Shown here one piece after another: positions 16,345 to 22,985 of a stretch of DNA of 47,953 bases. Below the pieces are notes generated by a model that saw nothing but the letters and a program-made list of their open reading frames with translations, was not told where the DNA came from and searched no databases. The translations under genes and the position numbers were made by a program. Positions within the stretch are counted from its first letter, which is position 1; each line of letters opens with the position of its first letter. The DNA is from Streptomyces griseiscabiei (GTDB lineage Bacteria > Actinomycetota > Actinomycetes > Streptomycetales > Streptomycetaceae), in assembly GCF_020010925.1 (NCBI RefSeq), contig NZ_JAGJBZ010000007.1:1-47953 (forward strand). The letters are read 5' to 3'.

Positions 16345-17724
16345 TCACGTCTGGGCCATGTCGGCGAACATCGAAAAGTGCAAAATCGAGGCGACCGTGA
16401 TGGTCGCCGTCGGGCCGTTGCGGTTCTTCGCGAAGATCAGGTCGGCTTCGCCGGAGCGGGGAGACTCCTTCTCGTAGGCATCCTCGCGGTGCAGCAGGAT
16501 GACCATGTCCGCGTCCTGCTCGATCGCGCCGGACTCCCGCAGGTCGGACATCACCGGCTTCTTGTCCTGGCGCTGTTCCGGGCCGCGGTTGAGCTGGGAG
16601 AGCACCACGACCGGGATCTTGAGCTCCTTCGCCATGAGCTTCACCTGCCGCGCCATGTCGGAGACTTCGACCTGCCGCGACTCCGTCTTGCGGCCGGTGC
16701 TCATCAGCTGGAGGTAGTCGATGACGACCAGGTCCAGGCCGCTCCGCTGCTGGAGGCGCCGGCACTTGGCCTTGATCTCCATGACTGTCGTGTTCGGCGA
16801 GACGTCCATGTAGAGCGGCGCTTCGGTGATCCTCGGGGCGACCCGGGCGATGCGCTCCCAGTCGTCCTGCGTGGTGGTGCCGCTGGTGAGATGGTGCAGG
16901 CCGACGCGTGCCTCGGCCGACAGCATCCGGTTCATCAGCTCCTCTTCGCTCATCTCCAGGGAGAAGAACGCCGCCGGACGGCCGTGCTTGATCGCGCAGG
17001 CCCGGGCGAAGTCGAGTGCGAGCGTCGACTTGCCCATCGCAGGCCGAGCCGCGACGACGATCATCTGGCCGGGCTTGAGGCCGTTGGTGAGCGAGTCGAT
17101 GTCGGTGAAGCCGGTCGGAACGCCCATGGTGAGGCCGTTCTTCTGCCGGTCGTCCAGCTTGTCGATGTGTGCCTCAAGCCGGTTGCCGACCCGAACGGTG
17201 GCGGATTCGTCCCGGACGCCCACGGCGTTGTGCAGCTCGGCTCCGGCGGCGTCGACGATCTCGTCGACCTCGCGGTCGGCGTCGTATCCCATCTGCGTGA
17301 TCCGGGTGCCGGCCTCCACCAGGCGGCGCAGCCGCGCCCGGTCGTGGACGATGTCCGCGTAGTGCGCCGCGTTCGCCGCGGTCGGCACCATCTGGACCAG
17401 GGTGTGCAGGTAGGACGCGCCGCCGATCTTGTTGATCTCGCCGCGCTTGGTCAGCTCGGCCGCCACCGTGATCGGGTCGGCCGGCTCGCCCTCGCCGTAG
17501 AGGCCGACGATCGCGTGGAAGACCGTCTCGTGGGCGGGCTTGTAGAAGTCGTGGCCCTTCAGCAGCTCGACGACCTCGCCGATCGCGTCCTTGCTCAGCA
17601 GCATCCCGCCAAGGACCGCCTGTTCGGCATCGAGGTCCTGCGGCGGAATGCGCTGGAAAGCGCGCGGATCCTCGGTCTCGCCGTCATCGAACGGCGGTGC
17701 GGGGCTCGGTACGGTGGTACTCAT
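16345..17724 (-). CDS. dnaB: Replicative DNA helicase DnaB, 459 aa
   Basis: This is a full-length DnaB: an N-terminal helical domain (about 27-130), a linker, and a RecA-type ATPase with Walker A ARPAMGKST (226-234), SLEMS (255-259), Walker B LVVIDYLQL (332-340) and a C-terminal DNA-binding region with SDLRESGAIEQDAD. It unwinds the fork as a hexamer. It is normal in length (about 460) with all key residues present. A chromosome would normally carry its own copy, so this is a plasmid helicase, like the Rep2 helicase of pSLA2 encoded next to its initiator. It follows the initiator-like gene with an intervening hairpin and is 17 bases from the polymerase-like gene. Confidence 0.95.
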   Translation of the reverse strand: MSTTVPSPAPPFDDGETEDPRAFQRIPPQDLDAEQAVLGGMLLSKDAIGEVVELLKGHDFYKPAHETVFHAIVGLYGEGEPADPITVAAELTKRGEINKIGGASYLHTLVQMVPTAANAAHYADIVHDRARLRRLVEAGTRITQMGYDADREVDEIVDAAGAELHNAVGVRDESATVRVGNRLEAHIDKLDDRQKNGLTMGVPTGFTDIDSLTNGLKPGQMIVVAARPAMGKSTLALDFARACAIKHGRPAAFFSLEMSEEELMNRMLSAEARVGLHHLTSGTTTQDDWERIARVAPRITEAPLYMDVSPNTTVMEIKAKCRRLQQRSGLDLVVIDYLQLMSTGRKTESRQVEVSDMARQVKLMAKELKIPVVVLSQLNRGPEQRQDKKPVMSDLRESGAIEQDADMVILLHREDAYEKESPRSGEADLIFAKNRNGPTATITVASILHFSMFADMAQT

Positions 17725-17760
17725 CGGTCTCCATTTCCGGGTGCATCGGATCGGGGATCG

Positions 17761-17792
17761 GCGGGTCGCCTCTCGCTACAGAGGCGACCCGC
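17761..17792. terminator. Perfect hairpin between initiator-like gene and dnaB
   Basis: GCGGGTCGCCTCT (17761-17773) pairs perfectly with 17780-17792 across a 6-base loop. It lies inside what otherwise looks like one operon, 37 bases before the dnaB start, so it may attenuate helicase expression relative to the initiator. Confidence 0.65.
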
Positions 17793-17810
17793 AGTCGTAT
17801 GCGGCGGCGG

Positions 17811-19100
17811 TCAGGTCCCCGCCGCCGGGTTGTTCTGTTCCAGGGCTTCCAGCGCGGCCAGCGCCTCGGCCCGCTTCCGCTCGAACTCGGCCTCCGAGGC
17901 CTGCGCCGCGGCTTCCCGGCCGGCCCGCGTCCGCGTCTTGGCACGGGCGGTCTTCCCGCCAGCGCCTCGGCCGGCGATGCCACGCAGGATCTGCGCCTTC
18001 GCCTCCTCGGCCGCGCGCACGTGCTCGGGATCCGGCTCGCTGGCCACGGGCTGCGGATCGACGTCCAAGTCCGGCACCGACCGGCACGGCACGCACGTCG
18101 CACGTTCCCGGCCGGGGTGGTGCGGGCACGGATCGGCAACCGGCCCGGCCTGGCGGGCGGCGGCGCGGCGGAACCGGGGCAGGTCCTCGATCCGGCTCTT
18201 GAGCGTCGCCGGGAAGTTGCGGATCCCGCCCGGGTTCTGCGTCAGCTGCACCAGCAGCTGGGGGCCGATCTCCCAGCCCTGCTCTGAGATCACCTCGGCA
18301 AGCAGCGGCGAGAGGTCGCGCACGGTCTTCCGACCGCAGGCCCACCGGTCGGGCAGGTCCGAGAGGAACTCCGCAGCGGACGCGATCAGCGCGGGGTCGA
18401 TCTGCTGCGCAGCGCGCCCCTCCTCCCCCTCCGTCTGTGACGGGTGTGACGCAGAGGCGCCCGTGTGGGGGCTGGGGGAGGAGGTTTCCACCTCCTCCGG
18501 GGGGGGTGTGGGGGGGGTGAAACCGAAACCGAGGTTTCCACGGTTTCGGCTCTGACCAGGCGAAACCGTGGAATTCCGAGATCCGGGAATCCACGGTTCC
18601 GCGTTCGAAACCGAGGTTTCCACGGTTTCGCTCTGACCAGCCGAAACGCCGTTTTCCACGGTTCCGGAACCGCTCTGAGCGTTCGAACCCGTGGAAACCT
18701 CGGTTTCGGCCCTGACCTGCAACGACGCTGCGGCGCCCTGGTTGACGTACTGCTCGTTGTTCGCCGGGTTGCGGTAGACCTCCACCATCCACTCCGGCCG
18801 CCCGGTGGCGGGGTTGTAGACCGGGGCGTGCTTGACGTGGCCGGCCTTCTTCAGCCGCTTGAAGATCGCGGCGAGACGGGTCTCGCCCATCTTCCAGCCG
18901 CTCGCCTGGAACTCCCGGACCAGATCCTTCATCGTCGAAGGCAGCCCCGGATCCCGCAGCAGCAGCCGGATCAGCACGCCGTAGTCCTCCGGCTGCAAGA
19001 TCGGCGAATGCGCCACCGCCCGAGAGACGATGACCTCCTCCGGCGGCTCCCACGCCCGCCGAACCCGGCTGCCGCTGAACTCCCCACCCAGCTCGCTCAT
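17811..19100 (-). CDS. Plasmid replication initiator-like protein, 429 aa
   Basis: An N-terminal winged helix (about 32-110: EDYGVLIRLLLRDP to GHVKHAPVY) is followed by a Ser/Thr/Glu-rich linker (125-235). A helical C-terminal domain comes next (about 235-310), then a Cys motif (CPHHPGRERATCVPC, about 325-339) and a charged coiled coil. The linker is encoded by the iteron array at 18523-18719. In pSLA2-type Streptomyces linear plasmids the origin lies within rep1, next to a DnaB-like rep2; this arrangement is reproduced here, so I propose it is the initiator that binds those iterons and loads DnaB. ATG 19100 overlaps an upstream small frame by ATGA. Confidence 0.65.
   Translation of the reverse strand: MSELGGEFSGSRVRRAWEPPEEVIVSRAVAHSPILQPEDYGVLIRLLLRDPGLPSTMKDLVREFQASGWKMGETRLAAIFKRLKKAGHVKHAPVYNPATGRPEWMVEVYRNPANNEQYVNQGAAASLQVRAETEVSTGSNAQSGSGTVENGVSAGQSETVETSVSNAEPWIPGSRNSTVSPGQSRNRGNLGFGFTPPTPPPEEVETSSPSPHTGASASHPSQTEGEEGRAAQQIDPALIASAAEFLSDLPDRWACGRKTVRDLSPLLAEVISEQGWEIGPQLLVQLTQNPGGIRNFPATLKSRIEDLPRFRRAAARQAGPVADPCPHHPGRERATCVPCRSVPDLDVDPQPVASEPDPEHVRAAEEAKAQILRGIAGRGAGGKTARAKTRTRAGREAAAQASEAEFERKRAEALAALEALEQNNPAAGT
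18523..18719. repeat. Iterons inside the initiator gene (candidate replication origin)
   Basis: Two ~42-base units, 18525-18566 and 18607-18647, are almost identical (GAAACCGAGGTTTCCACGG, then TTTCGGCTCTGACCAG). A shorter copy, CGGTTTCGGCCCTGACCTG, ends at 18719. Within them CCACGGTT or its complement AACCGTGG (with small variants) recurs about six times, in both orientations. The encoded residues are low-complexity, so the DNA rather than the protein appears to be conserved here. Confidence 0.65.
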
Positions 19101-19240
19101 CGGCCCACCTCAACGAGCTGGAGGCGCGGCAGGGCAGCAGGCCAGGAAGCGGCGGCGGGCTCGGATGAGGACGCGCGCGCGAAGAGCAGCGCGAGGTCAC
19201 CCCGGCCTGGAAGAATGCGAGACAGCGAAGTGCGGGTCAT
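19097..19240 (-). CDS. Possible 47-aa leader peptide of the replication operon
   Basis: A short minus-strand frame whose stop overlaps the initiator start by four bases (ATGA), suggesting translational coupling. The product begins MTRTSLSRILPGRG and shows no domain. The ribosome site before 19240 is weak (GGCTGGCGGG). The in-frame extension to 19447 would cross the operator region and is not favoured. It may be a real leader peptide or chance. Confidence 0.3.
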   Translation of the reverse strand: MTRTSLSRILPGRGDLALLFARASSSEPAAASWPAALPRLQLVEVGR

Positions 19241-19329
19241 GCCCGCCAGCCTGGAACGATTCGCCTGTGGATAGAGTGCGGCCGCAGCGGCGAACGGACG
19301 CCGGACGGCGGGCATCGAGATATAGGTGC

Positions 19330-19375
19330 TCACACCCTTACCAGGTGTGAATTCGGCGGACCGTGTGACAGTCCG
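19330..19375 (-). promoter_or_regulatory. Two inverted repeats upstream of the initiator
   Basis: TCACACC (19330-19336) and GGTGTGA (19344-19350) form a perfect 7-7-7 operator-like palindrome. CGGAC (19357-19361) and GTCCG (19371-19375) form a second one 6 bases further on. They lie 230-275 bases before the initiator start at 19100 and are good candidates for control of plasmid replication. Confidence 0.5.
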
Positions 19376-19453
19376 AACCGAAAAAGTTGGAGCGAACGCG
19401 TCAGGCGGGCCCGGGGGCTGACCTGCGCGATTGAGCGGGAATGACACGTACGG

Positions 19454-19487
19454 TCCCTAAAAGTAGGGAGCCGTGGATCAGCTGATC
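19454..19487. promoter_or_regulatory. Palindromes TCCCTA-AAAG-TAGGGA and GATCAGCTGATC
   Basis: A 6-bp inverted repeat with 4-base spacer (19454-19469) is followed six bases later by the 12-bp palindrome GATCAGCTGATC (19476-19487), the same palindrome as at 2306-2317. Both are in noncoding DNA, which suggests that one DNA-binding protein acts at both places. Confidence 0.45.
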
Positions 19488-19905
19488 AACGTGACGCGGG
19501 CCACGCAATGCCAACTCGTTGTGGGCATCAGGGGTTCCGCGCCTCTATTCTGTTGGGTAGGTGACCGACGGGCCCCTGTGTCCAGGCACCCAGCGCGGTC
19601 ACCGCGCTGACCACGACTCCGGCTTGGCAAGGCTGGGGAGTCGCTCAAGATGGCCGTTCCTGTTCGCGCAGGGCGGCCATCGGCGTTTCTACGGGGGAAG
19701 TCCAAGATTCGTGCACAGCATGGAGCAGCGGCGGGGCTGGGCCCTCAACCTCTCACGCACCATGTGCGTCACCTCCGTTGGCTTCCCCGGACACCGGGTA
19801 CTCGGACCATCACACTCTGCCAGACCGTGCCGCCGAAGGGGGGCACGGGGCCTGGCATGTCGTAAACGGATCAAGGAAGCCCCTGGTTCCGTTGGGACTG
19901 GAAGG
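19488..19905. other. Intergenic region, no gene recognised
   Basis: About 420 bases separate the palindromes above from the stop of the XRE-TPR gene. Open frames here are short, overlap each other and lack GC-codon structure or ribosome sites. No hairpin strong enough to call a terminator was found. Confidence 0.4.
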
Positions 19906-21150
19906 CTATTCCGTGGCGTCCGCGCGTTCGGCGAGGTCAAGAAGTTCTCGCGAAGCACCGCGGCCGCTAAGGAGGATGAGCTCATGAATGGCCTTCCGCC
20001 CGGCGACGTGCGACCGGACCATCTCGGGGGCCAGCTCTTCAGCGCGCAGCAAGGCGTCCAGCGCCTCACCGACCTGACGGCGCTGAACGTAGGCCCGGCC
20101 GAGGTCCATGAGTAGCCGGGCCTGCCGCTCGCTCGACAAGCCCGTGGCGTCGATCGCCTCCCCGATGTCGATGGCTTCGCCGGCGTCGCCCAGCTCGACG
20201 GCGATCGCGACGGCCCAGAGCTCAACGTTGGTGGGTCCGAACTCGAGGTGGTAGTCGTTGCGGTCCTCTCCAAGGGCTTGGGCAACGGCCCGGGCCTCAT
20301 TGATCTCAGCTCTGGCCTCCGGGCGTCGGCTGCCGCGTGAGTGGATCAGAGCCAGGACGAGGTGGAGCGCCCCCATGATCGAGCGCTCTTCAGGGCTCGC
20401 CGGGCGGTTCTGCAGGTGGGCTTTGAGTGTTTGGAGCGCGGTGCGCGCCGCGTGCTCAGCCTGATCGAGACGCTTGAGCCGGACGAAGGCGTGTGCGAGG
20501 CGGAAGATCCCGGCACACACCTCCAAGGGCTGACCGGACTCCTCAGCCGCCCGAATCGATCGATCCGCGGCTACCCAGGCCGCATCCGCTTCGTCCTGCC
20601 GTACGAAGCTCGCTGCCAGCGCCTGGTAGGTCCTGGCCAGCAGGTGCAGGACTTCCGGGCGTCTGTCGTTGTCGACCGCCCTCGAGGTGCGTTCCAGAAC
20701 GGGGATCACCTGCTGGAGTTCCGCGCTGAGGTCGGCGAACTGCGATGAGTGGGCCAACTCCCAGACGTGGTCCACCTGCGCGACCAGTTCGTCCAGCGAG
20801 GGGACGGCGACATCCCCGCCGCCCGCTGGCGGCAGCAGGGCATCCAGCGCGGGATGCCCTGAGATCAGCACGCGGGCCCCGTCCAGGTCGTTCACCTCGG
20901 AGTCCGTAGCCACCTCTTCCGCCTCGGCCGAGGGGACGGATGGCTCTAGCCGCTGCATCGAGACACCAAGGGCGTCGGCGAGGTCCCGCAGGACGTCCAG
21001 CCGCTGTACGACCAGGACGCCGCGTTCGACCTGCGAGACCCAGCTGGCAGTCTTGTTGATCCGGGCAGCCAAGTCCTGCTGGGTGTATCCCTTGGCCTTC
21101 CGCAGCTCAGCGACTCGCCGGCCAAAGGCCCGCTGCTGATCTTCCGTCAT
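19906..21150 (-). CDS. XRE-family HTH regulator with TPR-like repeats, 414 aa
   Basis: An N-terminal XRE helix-turn-helix occupies about 9-65 (FGRRVAELRKAKGYTQQDLA then ASWVSQVERG). The remaining ~300 residues are tandem helical pairs of TPR type (for example LLARTYQALAASFVR, FRLAHAFVRLKRLDQA, LLMDLGRAYVQRRQVGEA). This architecture is common in Streptomyces regulators where the TPR part senses a peptide, small molecule or partner protein. GTAGGAG precedes the ATG. It is the second gene after the ABM-fold protein (10-base gap), so the two are cotranscribed. Its target is unknown; the nearby operators at 19330-19487 or 21543-21563 are possible. Confidence 0.85.
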   Translation of the reverse strand: MTEDQQRAFGRRVAELRKAKGYTQQDLAARINKTASWVSQVERGVLVVQRLDVLRDLADALGVSMQRLEPSVPSAEAEEVATDSEVNDLDGARVLISGHPALDALLPPAGGGDVAVPSLDELVAQVDHVWELAHSSQFADLSAELQQVIPVLERTSRAVDNDRRPEVLHLLARTYQALAASFVRQDEADAAWVAADRSIRAAEESGQPLEVCAGIFRLAHAFVRLKRLDQAEHAARTALQTLKAHLQNRPASPEERSIMGALHLVLALIHSRGSRRPEARAEINEARAVAQALGEDRNDYHLEFGPTNVELWAVAIAVELGDAGEAIDIGEAIDATGLSSERQARLLMDLGRAYVQRRQVGEALDALLRAEELAPEMVRSHVAGRKAIHELILLSGRGASRELLDLAERADATE

Positions 21151-21159
21151 GGTCTTCTC

Positions 21160-21468
21160 CTACGCCGGGCGCTTGCCGGCGACTTCGTCAAGGAACGTCA
21201 CCTCGGTGCTCGCGAGGTACTGCCCGCGTTCGGTCAGGAACCGCTTCACATGGGGCTGTTCCTCATGGGCGGCGAAGGCGTCCCGGTCCGCGTAGAGCTC
21301 GTAGAACACGCGGACGTGCGGTTCGTCGACCGGCACGTGGCTGACGTACACGAGCGTGCCGGGCTCCTTGGACTGGATGCCCTGCAGCGTCTCCTCCACG
21401 AGACCATCGAAGGACGCAGCGGCAGCTGCGTCTCGCGCGGTGAAGCGAACCACCAGGCCGTACGGCAT
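21160..21468 (-). CDS. Antibiotic biosynthesis monooxygenase (ABM) domain protein, 102 aa
   Basis: This is a small alpha/beta-barrel ABM-type protein. It starts VVRFTAR, contains a helix, then TLVYVSHVP, FYELYADRDAFAAH and a final helix with HVKRFL, the pattern of putative quinol monooxygenases that act as dimers without cofactor. Length is normal for the family. The ATG at 21468 has GGAGGACG before it; the in-frame start at 21495 is less likely. Paired with the XRE-TPR gene downstream, it may make or break a signal that the regulator senses, which is inference from context. Confidence 0.8.
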   Translation of the reverse strand: MPYGLVVRFTARDAAAAASFDGLVEETLQGIQSKEPGTLVYVSHVPVDEPHVRVFYELYADRDAFAAHEEQPHVKRFLTERGQYLASTEVTFLDEVAGKRPA

Positions 21469-21539
21469 GAGTCGTCCTCCCTGTTGTTGGCGCACCTACC
21501 TTCTCACACCCACAAACGATCTGTGAATCGCAGCAGGGA

Positions 21540-21568
21540 TTGACTCGCAAAAATTCTGCGAGTAGCTT
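21540..21568 (+). promoter_or_regulatory. Promoter with embedded operator for the 21728 operon
   Basis: TTGACT (21540-21545), a 17-base spacer and TAGCTT (21563-21568) form a good vegetative promoter. A perfect palindrome, ACTCGCA (21543-21549) and TGCGAGT (21557-21563), fills the spacer and overlaps both hexamers, so a bound dimer would block RNA polymerase. The divergent XRE-TPR protein is the natural candidate repressor. Confidence 0.7.
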
Positions 21569-21658
21569 CGGAGTCAGTTGCTCCCCGGCCCAAAAGGGGC
21601 TGGAGGAGACGGCTATTCGGTGCGCCCAAAAAGCCCCGAAAAAGGCACGAAAACGGCC

Positions 21659-21687
21659 CCCCGGGTGGTCTTGGCAGAGACCCGGGG
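21659..21687 (+). promoter_or_regulatory. Leader hairpin before the 21728 start
   Basis: CCCCGGGT (21659-21666) pairs with ACCCGGGG (21680-21687) across a 13-base loop in the expected 5' untranslated region, about 27 bases before the AAGGAG ribosome site. It may act as an attenuator or mRNA stabiliser. Confidence 0.45.
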
Positions 21688-21727
21688 AGCCGCGCACAGG
21701 CCGTCTGACTCTGAAGGAGAACGACCC

Positions 21728-22294
21728 GTGAACACCATCTTCGCAGCCGAGCGTCGGACCGAACAGCGCGCACAGAACGCGAGTTCGGCGGTCCTCGGTG
21801 CGTCCCTGCTGGCCGCCGCGTACGAGCGTCACGCCGCCGCCCTGGTGGACTACGTCAACGGCGCCCTGGTGGCCGGCGACTGGCACCGGGCCGAGGACGT
21901 GGCCTCCGAGGTGTGGCTGAGCATCACCGAGAACATCGACCGCGTCGACGCCCGCGTCCTCGAGCTGAGCTGGCTGCAGATGATCGCCCGTTCGGTCGTA
22001 CGTGACACCAAGGACTCCGGCCTCGAGGTGCTGGTCGCCTTCACCGGTGAGGAGCTGGCGCTCGCCGTCACCACGGCCGACGGCGAGACGGCCCCCGAGC
22101 CGGTCCAGGAGTCCGGTGCCCAGACCGAGTTCCGCGTCGGGCACGGCAGCCCCGTCAAGTGGTCGACCGCGGACTTCGAGTCCTACGAGAACTTCGGCTC
22201 CGTCGACAGCATCCCGCTCCCGTTCGTCGACACCACGGCGTCCGTGACCGAGCTCCCGGCCGCCACGGCCGGCGAGGGGGTGCAGGCGGCATGA
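21728..22294 (+). CDS. Sigma-factor region 2-like protein, 188 aa
   Basis: Residues 31-93 resemble ECF sigma region 2: AYERHAAALVDYV, an acidic helix with RAEDVASEVWLSI (compare the AEDLVQETFL core that binds the RNA polymerase clamp), then LSWLQMIARSVVRD. No region 4 follows. Instead the C-terminal ~90 residues are acidic and disordered-looking. It could be a degenerate sigma factor, a decoy or a helix protein that merely looks similar. GTG 21728 has AAGGAG 8 bases upstream. Its stop overlaps the next start (ATGA). As first gene of the spread/transfer operon it may regulate it. Confidence 0.55.
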   Translation: MNTIFAAERRTEQRAQNASSAVLGASLLAAAYERHAAALVDYVNGALVAGDWHRAEDVASEVWLSITENIDRVDARVLELSWLQMIARSVVRDTKDSGLEVLVAFTGEELALAVTTADGETAPEPVQESGAQTEFRVGHGSPVKWSTADFESYENFGSVDSIPLPFVDTTASVTELPAATAGEGVQAA

Positions 22295-22689
22295 CCGTCA
22301 CCACCAACCCCAACCTCTCCCGCATCCGGACGCAGACGCTGGTGACCGCCTGGATCTTCACGGGCCTGGTCCTGGCCGGGTTCGCCTGGCTGCTGGGTCT
22401 GCAGACCAGCTGGTGGCAGCGCGTCATACTCGCGCTCCCCGTCGTCCTTCTCGCCGTCCTGGACGTGCGCGGCGTCGACGCCCTGGTCGACGTCCGGGTG
22501 AACCTCACCCGCGCCCTCGCCGACCTCGACTGGCTTCAGGTCCCGCTCGCGGTGGCTGGCGTCGCCTGGCTGATCGGGCTGACCCCCGGCGTCTCGACGC
22601 GCATCACCCTCGTTCTCGTGATCGCCCTTGTCGTGGCCCTGTTCCGCATCGCCCCGTCCGCGCCGGCACCGACTGGAGGTTCCCGCTGA
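22291..22689 (+). CDS. Polytopic membrane protein, 132 aa
   Basis: About four hydrophobic segments are seen (near 20-38, 46-62, 84-100, 104-120), with short loops and a Pro/Thr-rich end. No catalytic motif is visible. It overlaps its upstream neighbour by 4 bases (ATGA) and its downstream neighbour by 1 (TGATG), so expression is coupled. Small membrane proteins in such operons of Streptomyces plasmids are often spread (Spd) proteins that help intramycelial plasmid distribution; this is assignment by context only. Confidence 0.6.
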   Translation: MTVTTNPNLSRIRTQTLVTAWIFTGLVLAGFAWLLGLQTSWWQRVILALPVVLLAVLDVRGVDALVDVRVNLTRALADLDWLQVPLAVAGVAWLIGLTPGVSTRITLVLVIALVVALFRIAPSAPAPTGGSR

Positions 22690-22985
22690 TGAAGACCTAC
22701 AACACCGGCGTCAACCCCTCCACCGGCCTTGAGCACAGGCTGGCCTGCGACCTGGAAGAGGCCCTGACCGACCTGGGTGCGGTCCTCGGTGCCGCGCTGG
22801 TCGCCCTCGACAGTCCCGAGGTCGCGATCGCGCAGCTGACCGGTCTGCTCGCCCTGGCGAAGAAGACGGCCAAGGAGCGCGACATCGAGCTGGCCCCGCA
22901 CTGGCGGATGGCCGACGTGCTGCTGGCCGCCAAGACCACCACCACGACCCCCGCCGATGACACTCCGGCTGGAGGCACCAAGTGA
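22689..22985 (+). CDS. Small helical protein in spread operon, 98 aa
   Basis: A soluble helical protein with an Ala/Leu-rich core (residues 18-62) and a Thr/Pro-rich tail. No domain is recognised. It starts within the stop of the preceding gene and overlaps the following GTG by four bases, so it is a firm member of the operon. Confidence 0.6.
   Translation: MKTYNTGVNPSTGLEHRLACDLEEALTDLGAVLGAALVALDSPEVAIAQLTGLLALAKKTAKERDIELAPHWRMADVLLAAKTTTTTPADDTPAGGTK

Noticed and set aside
19561..20115. Plus-strand open frame in the intergenic region
   Set aside because: It runs into the antisense of the XRE-TPR gene, has mixed codon bias and no ribosome site.
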